Shown here: positions 18,614 through 28,361 of the stretch, in pieces
Numbering within the stretch: position 1 is the first letter of the stretch
Layout: every line of letters starts with the position of its first letter
Assembly (NCBI RefSeq): GCF_900446255.1
Contig: NZ_UIGI01000001.1
Span: forward strand, 124,001 to 188,000
DNA length: 64,000 bases
Reading direction: 5' to 3'
DNA from: Buttiauxella agrestis
GTDB taxonomy: Bacteria > Pseudomonadota > Gammaproteobacteria > Enterobacterales > Enterobacteriaceae
Translations under genes and position numbers: made by a program
The notes under the pieces: generated by a model
What the model saw: only the letters and a program-made list of their open reading frames with translations
Told to the model about the DNA's origin: nothing
Databases searched by the model: none

Positions 18614-20155
18614 ATGCCTTGTTTACTGGAAATGAAAAATATCACCAAAGCCTTTGGGGTTGTGAAGGCCGTGGATAACGTCAGCTTGTCAGTTGATGCC
18701 GGTGAAGTCATGTCACTTTGCGGCGAAAATGGCTCCGGAAAATCGACGCTGATGAAGGTGTTATGCGGGATTTATCCTTACGGTAGCTACGAAGGTGAAA
18801 TTTGGTTTGCGGGTGAAAAACTTCAGGCAAGCCATATTCGCGATACTGAACGCAAAGGCATTGCAATCATCCATCAGGAACTGGCGCTGGTTAAGCATTT
18901 GACGGTGCTTGAGAATATTTTCCTCGGTGCCGAGCTTTCACAATACGGCGTGCTGGATTACGACAGCATGACGCTGCGCTGCCAAAAACTGCTGGCACAG
19001 GTGAGCTTAAATATTTCTCCCGATACCCGTGTTGGCTCGCTGGGGCTTGGGCAACAACAGCTTGTGGAAATAGCTAAAGCGCTGAATAAACAGGTGCGCT
19101 TGTTGATTCTCGACGAGCCGACTGCATCGCTTACCGAGCAAGAAACCGCAGTGCTGTTAGAGATCATCCGGGATCTGCAAGCGCATGGTATCGCCTGCAT
19201 TTATATCTCTCACAAACTCAATGAAGTTAAAGCCATTTCCAACACCGTCTGTGTTATCCGCGACGGGCAGCCCATCGGTACGCGTGATGCCGCATTAATG
19301 CGTGAAGAAGACATTATTACCATGATGGTGGGGCGTGAGTTGACCGCACTGTACCCCAATGAACCACACCAGACTGGCGAAGAAATTCTGCGTGTCGAAC
19401 ATCTAACGGCCTGGCATCCGGTTAACCGGCATATCAAACGGGTAAATGATATTTCGTTTTCACTGCACAAGGGCGAAATCCTGGGTATTGCAGGGTTGGT
19501 GGGTGCCGGGCGAACCGAAGCGGTGCAGTGCTTATTTGGCGTCTGGCCTGGGAAGTCTGAAGGCCGGATATTTATTGATAACCAGCCGGTCACTATTGGT
19601 AACTGCCAGCAAGCTATTGCTCACGGAATTGCCATGGTGCCGGAAGATCGTAAAAAAGACGGCATCGTGCCGGTGATGGCCGTCGGGCAAAATATCACTC
19701 TGGCCGCGCTAAACCAATTTTCAGGTGCGCTCTCGCATCTGGATGATGCTGCCGAACAAAACTGCGTCCTGCAATCTATTGCGCGCCTGAAAGTAAAAAC
19801 CTCCTCGCCTGAACTGGCGATTGGCCGCCTTAGCGGCGGTAATCAGCAAAAAGCGATTCTGGCGCGATGCCTGCTGCTCAACCCACGCATCCTGATCCTT
19901 GATGAACCTACGCGCGGCATTGATATCGGCGCGAAATATGAAATCTACAAATTAATCAATCAGCTGGTTCAGCAAGGGATTGCGGTCATTGTTATCTCAT
20001 CGGAATTGCCGGAGGTGCTCGGTCTTAGCGACAGAGTGCTGGTGATGCACGAGGGGCGAATCAAAGCTGACCTGATAAACCACAACCTGACCCAGGAGCA
20101 GGTCATGGAAGCCGCACTGAGGAGTGAAAAGCATGTCGAAAAGCAACCAGTCTGA
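18614..20155 (+). CDS. xylG: D-xylose ABC transporter ATPase XylG
   Basis: Tandem ATPase of the xylose importer, 513 residues as in E. coli. The first domain has Walker [11 protein letters not shown] (near residues 37-46), the signature [15 protein letters not shown] and Walker [12 protein letters not shown]. The second has the degenerate loop [10 protein letters not shown], as usual in this family, with [15 protein letters not shown] and [19 protein letters not shown] precedes the ATG. Its 3' end overlaps xylH by 23 bases. Confidence 0.97.
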   Translation: MPCLLEMKNITKAFGVVKAVDNVSLSVDAGEVMSLCGENGSGKSTLMKVLCGIYPYGSYEGEIWFAGEKLQASHIRDTERKGIAIIHQELALVKHLTVLENIFLGAELSQYGVLDYDSMTLRCQKLLAQVSLNISPDTRVGSLGLGQQQLVEIAKALNKQVRLLILDEPTASLTEQETAVLLEIIRDLQAHGIACIYISHKLNEVKAISNTVCVIRDGQPIGTRDAALMREEDIITMMVGRELTALYPNEPHQTGEEILRVEHLTAWHPVNRHIKRVNDISFSLHKGEILGIAGLVGAGRTEAVQCLFGVWPGKSEGRIFIDNQPVTIGNCQQAIAHGIAMVPEDRKKDGIVPVMAVGQNITLAALNQFSGALSHLDDAAEQNCVLQSIARLKVKTSSPELAIGRLSGGNQQKAILARCLLLNPRILILDEPTRGIDIGAKYEIYKLINQLVQQGIAVIVISSELPEVLGLSDRVLVMHEGRIKADLINHNLTQEQVMEAALRSEKHVEKQPV

Positions 20156-21314
20156 AATGAAACTTACGGCACCCCCAGCTTCGCCTTTTGCCGCTTTACG
20201 GGCGCTGAATCTCCAGGTTTTTGTCATGATTGCGGCGATTGTTGTCATCATGCTGTTTTTCACCTGGACCACAGACGGCGCTTATCTCAGTGCCAGAAAC
20301 GTATCTAACTTACTGCGGCAAACGGCCATTACCGGGATTCTGGCCGTAGGCATGGTGTTCGTTATTATCTCGGCAGAAATTGATCTTTCCGTCGGCTCGA
20401 TGATGGGTTTACTCGGCGGCGTCGCGGCGATCTTTGATGTCTGGCTCGGTTGGCCTTTACCGCTAACGATTGCCGTTACGCTGGTTCTCGGGTTGGTGCT
20501 GGGGGCCTGGAATGGCTGGTGGGTGGCGTATCGCAAAGTGCCGTCATTTATCGTCACTCTGGCCGGAATGCTGGCGTTTCGCGGTGTGTTGATTGGTATT
20601 ACTAACGGCACCACCGTTTCGCCAACCAGCGCGGCGATGTCGCAAATCGGCCAAAGCTATCTTCCGGACGGAATTGGTTTTGGTATCGGCACTTTAGGTC
20701 TGGTCATTTTTGTGGCCTGGCAATGGCGTATGCGCACTCGCCGCGAGGCGTTAGGGCTGGCAACTCCGGCATCCACAGGTGTCGTCGGGCGGCAGGCCAT
20801 CACGGCGGTCATCGTGTTAGGGGCAATCTGGTTGCTCAATGATTATCGTGGCGTGCCAACCCCGGTGTTGATCCTGACGTTACTGCTGCTGGCAGGCATG
20901 TTTATGGCGACCCGTACCGCGTTTGGACGGCGCATTTATGCGATTGGCGGCAATATCGAAGCAGCACGACTTTCTGGTATTAATGTTGAGCGCACAAAAC
21001 TCGCCGTCTTCGCCATCAATGGATTAATGGTGGCCATTGCCGGTTTGATTCTCAGCTCGCGTCTGGGGGCGGGTTCTCCTTCCGCAGGCAACATTGCTGA
21101 GCTTGATGCCATCGCAGCCTGTGTCATCGGCGGCACGAGTCTCGCTGGCGGCGTGGGAAGCGTTGCTGGCGCGGTGATGGGCGCATTTATCATGGCTTCG
21201 CTGGATAACGGCATGAGCATGATGGATGTGCCGACGTTCTGGCAGTACATCGTTAAAGGCGCGATTTTATTGCTGGCCGTATGGATGGATTCGGCGACCA
21301 AGCGTAGAGCATAA
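20133..21314 (+). CDS. xylH: D-xylose ABC transporter permease XylH
   Basis: Inner-membrane channel of the xylose importer, 393 residues with about ten hydrophobic segments. The family motif [20 protein letters not shown] near residues 80-100 and the loop [16 protein letters not shown] are intact. I took the ATG at 20133, preceded by GAGGAG, which matches the E. coli length; a start three codons earlier is possible. It overlaps xylG by 23 bases, indicating coupling. Confidence 0.96.
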   Translation: MSKSNQSEMKLTAPPASPFAALRALNLQVFVMIAAIVVIMLFFTWTTDGAYLSARNVSNLLRQTAITGILAVGMVFVIISAEIDLSVGSMMGLLGGVAAIFDVWLGWPLPLTIAVTLVLGLVLGAWNGWWVAYRKVPSFIVTLAGMLAFRGVLIGITNGTTVSPTSAAMSQIGQSYLPDGIGFGIGTLGLVIFVAWQWRMRTRREALGLATPASTGVVGRQAITAVIVLGAIWLLNDYRGVPTPVLILTLLLLAGMFMATRTAFGRRIYAIGGNIEAARLSGINVERTKLAVFAINGLMVAIAGLILSSRLGAGSPSAGNIAELDAIAACVIGGTSLAGGVGSVAGAVMGAFIMASLDNGMSMMDVPTFWQYIVKGAILLLAVWMDSATKRRA

Positions 21315-21332
21315 ATGTGCAAATGATCACAA

Positions 21333-21357
21333 TGCCGGGGGAAGGTTGCCCGGCATG
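21333..21357. repeat. Hairpin between xylH and xylR
   Basis: ATGCCGGG and CCCGGCAT pair around GGAAGGTTG. With no T-run it is more likely an attenuating or mRNA-protecting hairpin than a full terminator. XylR in E. coli also has its own weak promoter upstream. Confidence 0.6.
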
Positions 21358-21407
21358 GTTGCCGTTATGGTATTGCACTTAAGGTTTTGTTATCAGGAAA
21401 TAAAAGC

Positions 21408-22586
21408 ATGTTTGAGAAACGTCATCGCATTACGTTGTTATTCAATGCCAATAAAGCCTATGACCGCCAGGTGGTGGAAGGGGTTGGCGAATATTTGCAG
21501 GCGTCTCAATCCGAGTGGGACATTTTTATTGAAGAAGATTTTCGTGCTCGTATCGATAACATCAAGGAGTGGTTAGGCGACGGGGTCATCGCCGATTTTG
21601 ACGATACTGAAATCCAGCGCTTGTTAGCTGGGGCAGACGTGCCGATTGTCGGCGTCGGTGGCTCTTATCACTTGCCTGAACACTATCCACCCGTGCATTA
21701 CATAGCCACTGACAACCATGCGCTGGTGGAAACTGCCTTTTTGCACCTGAAAGAAAAAGGGGTGCAGCGTTTTGCCTTCTATGGCTTACCCAATTCAAGC
21801 GGCAAACGCTGGGCGATGGAGCGCGAATACGCATTTAACCAATTGGTAGCAAAAGAAAAATACCGTGGCGTGGTCTATCAAGGGATAGAAACCGCCCCGG
21901 AAAACTGGCAGCACGCCCAAAATCGCCTGGCAGACTGGGTACAAACGCTGCCGCCGCAAACCGGGATTATCGCCGTCACCGATGCTCGCGCCCGCCATTT
22001 ACTGCAAGTCTGCGAACATCTGCATATTCCGGTGCCGGAAAAGCTCTGCGTGATTGGCATTGATAACGAAGAGCTGACGCGATACTTGTCGCGCGTCGCT
22101 CTTTCGTCAGTCGCGCAGGGGACAAGGCAAATGGGGTATCAGGCGGCTAAATTGCTGCACCGTTTGATGGATAACGAGCCGCTTGCCCTGCAACGCGTGT
22201 TGGTACCGCCGGTGCGCGTGGTTGAACGTCGTTCAACGGATTATCGTTCTTTGCATGACCCTGCGGTTATCCAGGCGATGCACTACATTCGCAACCACGC
22301 CTGCAAAGGCATCAAAGTCGAACAGGTGCTGGATTCTGTGGGGATTTCGCGGTCGAACCTTGAGAAGCGTTTTAAAGAGGAAGTGGGCGAAACCATTCAT
22401 GCCATGATTCACGCTGAAAAGCTCGAAAAGGCGCGCAGCTTGTTGGTTTCTACGTCGTTGTCTATTAACGAAATATCGCAAATGTGCGGTTATCCGTCAT
22501 TGCAGTATTTCTATTCAGTCTTTAAGAAAGAGTATGACGCAACGCCGAAGGAACATCGGGAACGGCACAGCGAGATATTGGTTTGA
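21408..22586 (+). CDS. xylR: Xylose operon activator XylR (AraC family)
   Basis: D-xylose-responsive activator of the divergent xylAB and xylFGH promoters, 392 residues. The N-terminal two-thirds is a LacI/PBP-like ligand-binding domain (ITLLFNANKAYDRQVVEG at the start, GVIADFDD, IGIDNEELTRYLSR). The C-terminal AraC-type DNA-binding domain begins near residue 285 (SVGISRSNLEKRFKEEVG and ISQMCGYPSLQYFYSVFKK helices). I chose the ATG at 21408, after AGGAAA, over one seven codons upstream, to match E. coli. Confidence 0.96.
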   Translation: MFEKRHRITLLFNANKAYDRQVVEGVGEYLQASQSEWDIFIEEDFRARIDNIKEWLGDGVIADFDDTEIQRLLAGADVPIVGVGGSYHLPEHYPPVHYIATDNHALVETAFLHLKEKGVQRFAFYGLPNSSGKRWAMEREYAFNQLVAKEKYRGVVYQGIETAPENWQHAQNRLADWVQTLPPQTGIIAVTDARARHLLQVCEHLHIPVPEKLCVIGIDNEELTRYLSRVALSSVAQGTRQMGYQAAKLLHRLMDNEPLALQRVLVPPVRVVERRSTDYRSLHDPAVIQAMHYIRNHACKGIKVEQVLDSVGISRSNLEKRFKEEVGETIHAMIHAEKLEKARSLLVSTSLSINEISQMCGYPSLQYFYSVFKKEYDATPKEHRERHSEILV

Positions 22587-22601
22587 GTGCTGATTTTTAA
22601 T

Positions 22602-22629
22602 AAAAAAAACGCCTTCGAATTGAAGGCGT
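22602..22629 (-). terminator. Terminator between convergent xylR and bax
   Basis: ACGCCTTC and GAAGGCGT form an eight-base-pair stem around GAATT. On the minus strand it is followed by eight T residues, making it a good terminator for bax. The plus-strand side is only weakly T-rich, so its action on xylR is less sure. Confidence 0.85.
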
Positions 22630-22666
22630 GAATTATTACTTATTATTAACAATCTATTTTAATTAT

Positions 22667-23500
22667 TTAGTTCGGTGCCATAAAACGCTGATTGGATTGG
22701 TACATCGCAAATAGATAGTTGTTATAACTACTACCGCGTGTGGAATACCCTTTCAGCTTATGAATCATATTGCTGGCAGTCACTTCTTGATCCGCTTTAC
22801 GCAATTGAGCACGTGATTTACGGAAAGATTTATAGGCCGGATGCGTATTCAGATTTGTTACGTAAGCGTTAACGCCTTCTTTAACAGAATCGTAATGCAA
22901 ATAGCCTTTTACTTTGCCTGGTTCACTGTTGCAATGGCGTTTGCTGCACTTCATGCCAAACAAATTGTTATTACTACGCGCAAGTTTAGACGTGCCCCAG
23001 CCACTCTCGGCTGCGGCCATCGTTGCCACCATGTTGGTAGGAATGATGTCGACTTTTTCCATCAGCGTATTCCACGGCACACGCTTAGTATTACCGTTCC
23101 ACGCGATTTTATAGCGCTTAGTGATATCTTTCAGGCGTGTACGCTCTGACGGCGACCAGCGTTGCTCATACTGCTTAGAAACCAGCCAGTTACGGTCAGT
23201 CGTGATCGCTGCATTTTGACTTGTAATATATGGCATGACCGTCCGGAGAAACGCTTTTTTTCTAGGTGTTCCGGAAGGGTATTTTCGCAAATCAGGGAGC
23301 GATGCTATTTCACTATTGCGAGAATACTCTTTTTTACTACTTGCCAGCTTCTTACTGTGTGTCGTGGTGCTTTTCGTCGTCGTTAATTGGGCTTTATGCG
23401 ATTTTGGCTCATGTTTACTTGCTAATACCCCAGTTGAAAAACTGAAGGTCAGTAACATAAGTATCGCAGCCCCAAATCGTCGGATTGGGGTTGATATCAT
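22667..23500 (-). CDS. bax: Bax, secreted glucosaminidase-domain protein
   Basis: A 277-residue exported protein resembling E. coli Bax. A signal peptide (to about VLAS, residue 28) is followed by a Ser/Lys-rich linker and a C-terminal mannosyl-glycoprotein endo-beta-N-acetylglucosaminidase-like (LytF/FlgJ-type) domain. The catalytic Glu is probably that in MAAAESGWGTSKLA, with NNNLFGMKC following. It may trim peptidoglycan, but no function has been settled. It sits between xylR and malS as in E. coli. Confidence 0.92.
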   Translation of the reverse strand: MISTPIRRFGAAILMLLTFSFSTGVLASKHEPKSHKAQLTTTKSTTTHSKKLASSKKEYSRNSEIASLPDLRKYPSGTPRKKAFLRTVMPYITSQNAAITTDRNWLVSKQYEQRWSPSERTRLKDITKRYKIAWNGNTKRVPWNTLMEKVDIIPTNMVATMAAAESGWGTSKLARSNNNLFGMKCSKRHCNSEPGKVKGYLHYDSVKEGVNAYVTNLNTHPAYKSFRKSRAQLRKADQEVTASNMIHKLKGYSTRGSSYNNYLFAMYQSNQRFMAPN

Positions 23501-23814
23501 TAGATCTCCTGGTCGGATCGTTACGTTTCCAGTGCCTTAATTGTCAAAGGTTTTGAATAAAGCGAACGCAGATACTAACAAAAATAGACCTTCAGAGCAC
23601 CAAAAGAAATAATCCGATTCCTAAACGAAGTCACGTACGATCTTCTTATGACGGTAAAAAGTATTGCGATATGCGATGGTTATCTCATATTTCAGTAAAT
23701 TGATAACGCCATCACTCACCCTTTTAACTCATCCCCGATTATCCATTTTTGGGAGGAATTCAGTTAATTAAAACCGTGCCACACTGGATAAAAGATAATC
23801 ACAGGCTCAACCCT
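23501..23814. promoter_or_regulatory. Divergent bax/malS intergenic region with MalT box
   Basis: The 314-base gap separates divergent bax and malS. CTCATCCCC at 23728-23736 is the complement of the MalT box GGGGATGAG, and GGGAGGA at 23751-23757 is a weaker copy in the other orientation. malS is a maltose regulon member in E. coli, so control by MalT is expected. I saw no gene in the rest of the gap, which is AT-rich near 23560-23700. Confidence 0.75.
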
Positions 23815-25833
23815 ATGAAAACATTACCTCTGTTATTTCTTCTGTTCCCAGGCCTTGTACATGCAGCGTGGGTCGCGCCCGGTTTACCCGCTTTTAAAGA
23901 GCAAAATCCGGGGCTATTTGTCAGCGAGGCAAAGCTTGCGAAGGGGGCGTTGCCGCTCAGTCTCAAACTCGGGGAAGCCTGTTGGCAGCCCGCCGAGTCC
24001 ATCAAGTTGAACCAGGCGCTTTCGCTAAAACCCTGCGAGGGCGAGACTCCGGTCTGGCGCTTATTCCGTGAAGGCGAGTATCGGGTGCAAATTGATACGC
24101 GCAGCGGGACGCCTACGCTCAGCCTGAGCGTTAATAGCACACCTCAAGCCGCTCCGGTCGATGTTACGCGCCAGTGCCCAAAATGGGACGGTCAACCGCT
24201 CACGCTCGGTGTCAGCAAAACTTTCGCCGAAGGTAGCGAAGTGCGCGATTTTTACAGCGGGGCTACGGCCACGGTAAAGCAAGGCCAGATTACCCTGATG
24301 CCTGCGGCGAACAGCAACGGCCTGCTGCTACTGGAATCCACCGCCACCACAAAGGCCGCCCCCTTTAGCTGGCACAACGCCACCGTCTATTTTGTCCTGA
24401 CCGACCGTTTTGAAAACGGTAACCCGAAAAACGACAACAGCTATGGCCGTCATAAAGATGGCATGCAAGAAATCGGCACCTTTCACGGTGGCGACCTGGC
24501 GGGTTTAACCCACAAGCTCGATTATTTGCAGCAGTTGGGCGTTAACGCGTTATGGATTAGCTCGCCACTCGAGCAAATCCATGGCTGGGTCGGCGGCGGG
24601 ACAAAAGGCGATTTCCCGCATTACGCCTACCACGGTTACTACACCATGGACTGGACAAAACTCGACGCCAATATGGGCACCGAAGATGAATTACGCACCT
24701 TAGTGGATGAAGCGCATAAACGCGGGATGCGCATTTTGTTCGACGTCGTAATGAACCACACCGGATACGCGACTCTTGCCGATATGCAGGAATATCAGTT
24801 TGGCGCGCTGTACCTCAAAGGCGACGAGCTGACGAAAACGCTCGGAAAACACTGGACCGACTGGAAACCAGGTCCCGGTCAAAGCTGGCATTCCTTCAAT
24901 GATTACATCAACTTTGGTGACAAAGCGGCATGGCAAAATTGGTGGGGGAAAAACTGGATTCGCACGGATATCGGTAATTACGACACACCGGGTTTTGATG
25001 ATTTAACCCTGTCCCTGGCCTTCCTGCCGGACCTGAAAACCGAATCGACACAACCCGCCGGTTTACCTGTTTTTTATCGCCATAAGCCTGATACCCACGC
25101 CAAAGAAATTGCCGACGCTACCGTGCGCGATTATCTTACTCATTGGCTCAGTCAATGGGTGCGTGATTATGGCATCGACGGTTTCCGGGTCGACACCGCG
25201 AAGCATGTCGAAAAAGCTGGCTGGGAGCAGCTTAAAGAGCAGTCGGTTGCCGCCCTGGCCGAATGGAAGAAAGCCAACCCGGACAAAAAGCTGGATGATG
25301 CCCCGTTCTGGATGACCGGCGAATCCTGGGGCCACGGCGTGATGAAAAGTGACTACTACAGCAGTGGCTTTGACGCGATGATCAATTTTGATTACCAGGA
25401 GCAAGCAGCGAAAGCCGTCAATTGCCTGGCCGATATGGATCTCACCTGGCAGCAAATGGCGACTAAATTGCAGGAGTTTAACGTTCTTAGCTACCTTTCA
25501 TCGCATGATACCCGACTGTTCCGCGAAGGCGGGCAACGGGCGGCTGAGTTATTGCTGCTGGCACCGGGAGCCGTGCAGATTTTCTATGGTGATGAAACCG
25601 AGCGTCCGTTTGGCCTGACCGGTTCCGACCCGCTTCAGGGTACGCGTTCTGACATGAATTGGGGGCAAAACGTTGCAACACTTTCCCACTGGCAAAAAAT
25701 CAGCCAGTTCCGCGCCCGTCATCCGGCCATTGGCGCGGGTAAGCAGAACACATTAAACATCAAGCAAGGGTATGGTTTTACTCGTGAATTCGGCGATGAC
25801 AAAGTGCTGGTGGTTTGGGCAGGCAACCCATAA
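23815..25833 (+). CDS. malS: Periplasmic alpha-amylase MalS
   Basis: Periplasmic endo-alpha-1,4-glucanase that cuts long maltodextrins into shorter ones for uptake, 672 residues (E. coli 676). The signal peptide is MKTLPLLFLLFPGLVHA. The glycoside hydrolase family 13 barrel shows region I DVVMNH, region II GFRVDTAKH with nucleophile Asp460, the acid Glu in TGESWG, and region IV YLSSHDTRL. I chose the ATG at 23815, where the signal peptide begins, over an open frame extending 22 codons upstream. The final strand ends in WAGNP. Confidence 0.96.
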   Translation: MKTLPLLFLLFPGLVHAAWVAPGLPAFKEQNPGLFVSEAKLAKGALPLSLKLGEACWQPAESIKLNQALSLKPCEGETPVWRLFREGEYRVQIDTRSGTPTLSLSVNSTPQAAPVDVTRQCPKWDGQPLTLGVSKTFAEGSEVRDFYSGATATVKQGQITLMPAANSNGLLLLESTATTKAAPFSWHNATVYFVLTDRFENGNPKNDNSYGRHKDGMQEIGTFHGGDLAGLTHKLDYLQQLGVNALWISSPLEQIHGWVGGGTKGDFPHYAYHGYYTMDWTKLDANMGTEDELRTLVDEAHKRGMRILFDVVMNHTGYATLADMQEYQFGALYLKGDELTKTLGKHWTDWKPGPGQSWHSFNDYINFGDKAAWQNWWGKNWIRTDIGNYDTPGFDDLTLSLAFLPDLKTESTQPAGLPVFYRHKPDTHAKEIADATVRDYLTHWLSQWVRDYGIDGFRVDTAKHVEKAGWEQLKEQSVAALAEWKKANPDKKLDDAPFWMTGESWGHGVMKSDYYSSGFDAMINFDYQEQAAKAVNCLADMDLTWQQMATKLQEFNVLSYLSSHDTRLFREGGQRAAELLLLAPGAVQIFYGDETERPFGLTGSDPLQGTRSDMNWGQNVATLSHWQKISQFRARHPAIGAGKQNTLNIKQGYGFTREFGDDKVLVVWAGNP

Positions 25834-25838
25834 ATAAC

Positions 25839-25907
25839 GGCGGATGACGCTGCGCTTATCCGCCCTACAACTTCCCCCGTAGGCTGGATAAGCGCAGCGT
25901 CATCCAA
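25839..25907. repeat. REP/BIME pair after malS
   Basis: GGCGGATGACGCTGCGCTTA and the inverted arm GGATAAGCGCAGCGTCATCC enclose CGCCCTACAACTTCCCCCGTAGG. This is a textbook pair of inverted REP units. It lies between malS and the avtA leader. Confidence 0.85.
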
Positions 25908-25965
25908 CATAAAATGCTGGGATGTTAGTTTCAGGCAGCATATTGACCACGAGAGACTAATCTTA

Positions 25966-26040
25966 ATGCGTTTGCACCGCGTCTTATCCGGCGCTATGGT
26001 TAGCCTCTTTTTGATGGTCAAAGACAGATCTACGTTATGA
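25966..26040 (+). CDS. Possible 24-residue leader peptide overlapping avtA start
   Basis: An ATG with GAGAG ten bases upstream opens a 24-codon frame (MRLHRVLSGAMVSLFLMVKD...STL) whose TGA overlaps the avtA ATG as ATGA. The peptide is hydrophobic in the middle and holds four Leu, three Val and one Ala. AvtA synthesis in E. coli is repressed by alanine and leucine, so a translated leader coupling to avtA is an attractive but unproven idea. It could also be chance. Confidence 0.4.
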   Translation: MRLHRVLSGAMVSLFLMVKDRSTL

Positions 26041-27290
26041 CGTTTTCACTTTTCGGCGACAAATTTACCCGCCATGCAGGCATCACACGCCTGATGGAGG
26101 ACCTCAACGATGGTCTACGCACACCTGGAGCAATCATGCTCGGTGGCGGTAATCCTGCGCAAATCCCTGCAATGAACGACTACTTCCAGGCGTTGCTCGC
26201 AGATATGCTGGCAAACGGGAAAATGACCGATGCGCTGTGCAATTACGACGGACCGCAGGGGAAAAGTGACTTGCTTGACGCGCTAGCGGAAATGCTGCGC
26301 AAAGAATTAGGTTGGGATATTGCCCCGCAGAATATTGCACTGACAAATGGCAGTCAGAGCGCGTTTTTCTACTTGTTTAACCTTTTCGCCGGTCGTTATG
26401 CCGATGGCAGCACTAAAAAAGTGCTGTTCCCGCTGGCGCCTGAATATATTGGCTACGCGGATTCCGGCCTTGAAGAAGACCTGTTTGTCTCGACGCGGCC
26501 GAACATCGAACTGCTGCCGGAAGGCCAGTTTAAATATCACGTAGACTTTGAGCACCTGCATATCGGCCTGGATACCGGGATGATTTGCGTATCGCGCCCA
26601 ACCAACCCGACGGGCAACGTCATCACCGACGAAGAGCTGATTAAGCTTGATGCGCTGGCGAATCAGCACGGTATTCCGCTGGTGATTGATAACGCGTATG
26701 GCGTGCCATTCCCTGGCATTATTTTCAGCGAAGCGCGCCCGCTGTGGAATCCAAATATCATTCTGTGCATGAGCTTGTCGAAACTCGGTCTGCCGGGCAG
26801 CCGTTGCGGCATCATCATCGCCAATGAAAAAATCATCTCAGCTATCAGTAACATGAACGGCATCATCAGCCTGGCACCGGGCGGTGTCGGCCCGGCGATG
26901 GCGTGCGAGATGATTAAGCGTAACGATTTGCTGCGTCTGTCTGAAACCGTGATCAAACCGTTTTATTACCAGCGTGTTCAGGACACAATCGCGACCATTC
27001 GCCGCTATTTGTCACCGGAACGCTGCTTGATCCACAAACCAGAAGGGGCGATTTTCCTTTGGTTGTGGTTTAAGGATTTGCCGATTTCGACCGAGTTGCT
27101 GTACCAGCGCCTGAAAAAACGCGGTGTTTTGATGGTTCCTGGGGATTACTTCTTCCCAGGCCTTGATAAGCCGTGGCCGCATACGCATCAGTGTATGCGT
27201 ATGAATTACGTGCCGGAGCCGGAGAAAATCGAGGCAGGAGTGAAAATTCTGGCCGAAGAGATTGAACGCGCGTGGGCTGAAGCGAAGTAA
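26037..27290 (+). CDS. avtA: Valine-pyruvate aminotransferase AvtA
   Basis: PLP enzyme that makes L-valine from 2-oxoisovalerate with alanine as amino donor (transaminase C). The 417 residues equal E. coli AvtA. Fold type I landmarks: NGSQSAFFYLFN in the phosphate-binding area, VSRPTNPTGNV, VIDNAYGVPFP with the cofactor Asp, and SLSKLGLPGSR with the Schiff-base Lys near residue 246. It is probably monocistronic, with a terminator after it. Confidence 0.97.
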   Translation: MTFSLFGDKFTRHAGITRLMEDLNDGLRTPGAIMLGGGNPAQIPAMNDYFQALLADMLANGKMTDALCNYDGPQGKSDLLDALAEMLRKELGWDIAPQNIALTNGSQSAFFYLFNLFAGRYADGSTKKVLFPLAPEYIGYADSGLEEDLFVSTRPNIELLPEGQFKYHVDFEHLHIGLDTGMICVSRPTNPTGNVITDEELIKLDALANQHGIPLVIDNAYGVPFPGIIFSEARPLWNPNIILCMSLSKLGLPGSRCGIIIANEKIISAISNMNGIISLAPGGVGPAMACEMIKRNDLLRLSETVIKPFYYQRVQDTIATIRRYLSPERCLIHKPEGAIFLWLWFKDLPISTELLYQRLKKRGVLMVPGDYFFPGLDKPWPHTHQCMRMNYVPEPEKIEAGVKILAEEIERAWAEAK

Positions 27291-27298
27291 ATTCTAAT

Positions 27299-27327
27299 AA
27301 CCTTCTCCCTGGAAAGGGAGAAGGTTT
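27299..27327. terminator. Bidirectional terminator between avtA and the NiCoT gene
   Basis: AACCTTCTCCCT and AGGGAGAAGGTT form a twelve-base-pair stem around GGAA. T residues follow on the plus side and the complement of an A-containing tract on the other. It sits between convergent genes. Confidence 0.8.
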
Positions 27328-27334
27328 GTCTGAT

Positions 27335-28360
27335 TTAGCGAACCACCAAAGAGTCGTACCCCTTCCAACGATAATTCAGCATCGACACAATCCAGCAGGC
27401 AATAAACAGCCCAACCACGATAAAGCCTGCATTGCCGAGGTTTTCATTCAGGGCATCAACCCATTTCCACATGCCGTTATGCAAATCGAATTTATCGGCC
27501 AACAGCCCTAATGCTTCCATGCCGCCAATGAACAGCGCGACCACAACCGAGGTGCCGGTGATCGTCATGTTGTAATAAAGTTTGCGCTGCGGTTTGTTGA
27601 ACGCCCAACCATACGCGCCAACCATAATCATATTGTCGAGCGTATCAATCAGCGCCATCCCGCTGGCAAACAGCGCCGGGAACACCAGAATCGACCATAT
27701 CGACATGCCGCTGGATGCGCTGGCAGCAGAAATGCCGAGTACGCCAATTTCTGTCGCAGTATCAAACCCTAAACCAAACAAAAAACCGACCAGATACATA
27801 TGCCAGCTTTTGTTGATCAGCTTAAACGTGGAACGGAACAGCCAGCTCATCATGCCGCCGCCGTTGAAATCAGTGGCTTCAGCAGACAGCGCTTCGCCAC
27901 GCTTTAGCTGGCGGAAGTTGCGCCACACGCCGCGTAAAATCACCAGATTCACCAGCGCCATTGCCAGTAAGAAGCACGCCGACACTGCCGTACCAATCAC
28001 GCCGCCGACATCATGGAACCAGTCCATATCACTTTGAAATGCCGCCGCTGTGGCAGCAATCGCGATGGAAGCCAGCACCACAATGCTGGAATGGCCGAGG
28101 GAGAACCAGGCGCCGATACCGAACGGGCGTTTCCCTTGCTGCATCATCTTGCGCGTCACGTTATCAATCGCCGCAATATGGTCGGCGTCGACCGCATGGC
28201 GTAATCCGTAGCACCAGGCCAGCAAACTCGCGGCCATCAGCGCGGTGCTATGGTGAAACGAAACCAGCGCCCAGGCCCAGGCGGCCAGGTTGGCGGCGAC
28301 TAACACCACGAGCAAAACAGCGGCGCGTGGATTGTCACGAAGAACACGCAATAACATCAT
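27335..28360 (-). CDS. NiCoT-family nickel/cobalt permease
   Basis: Inner-membrane permease of 341 residues with about eight hydrophobic segments. It carries the NiCoT signature RHAVDADHIAAIDN (HX4DH) near residue 55 and LGFDTATEIG in the second conserved region, so it belongs to the HoxN/NixA family that imports Ni2+ and sometimes Co2+. It starts one base after the hypF stop and must share its transcript. This places nickel supply in the hydrogenase maturation operon; the E. coli hydN-hypF operon has no such gene. The start may be the ATG at 28360 or 28357. Confidence 0.9.
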   Translation of the reverse strand: MMLLRVLRDNPRAAVLLVVLVAANLAAWAWALVSFHHSTALMAASLLAWCYGLRHAVDADHIAAIDNVTRKMMQQGKRPFGIGAWFSLGHSSIVVLASIAIAATAAAFQSDMDWFHDVGGVIGTAVSACFLLAMALVNLVILRGVWRNFRQLKRGEALSAEATDFNGGGMMSWLFRSTFKLINKSWHMYLVGFLFGLGFDTATEIGVLGISAASASSGMSIWSILVFPALFASGMALIDTLDNMIMVGAYGWAFNKPQRKLYYNMTITGTSVVVALFIGGMEALGLLADKFDLHNGMWKWVDALNENLGNAGFIVVGLFIACWIVSMLNYRWKGYDSLVVR

Positions 28361-28361
28361 T

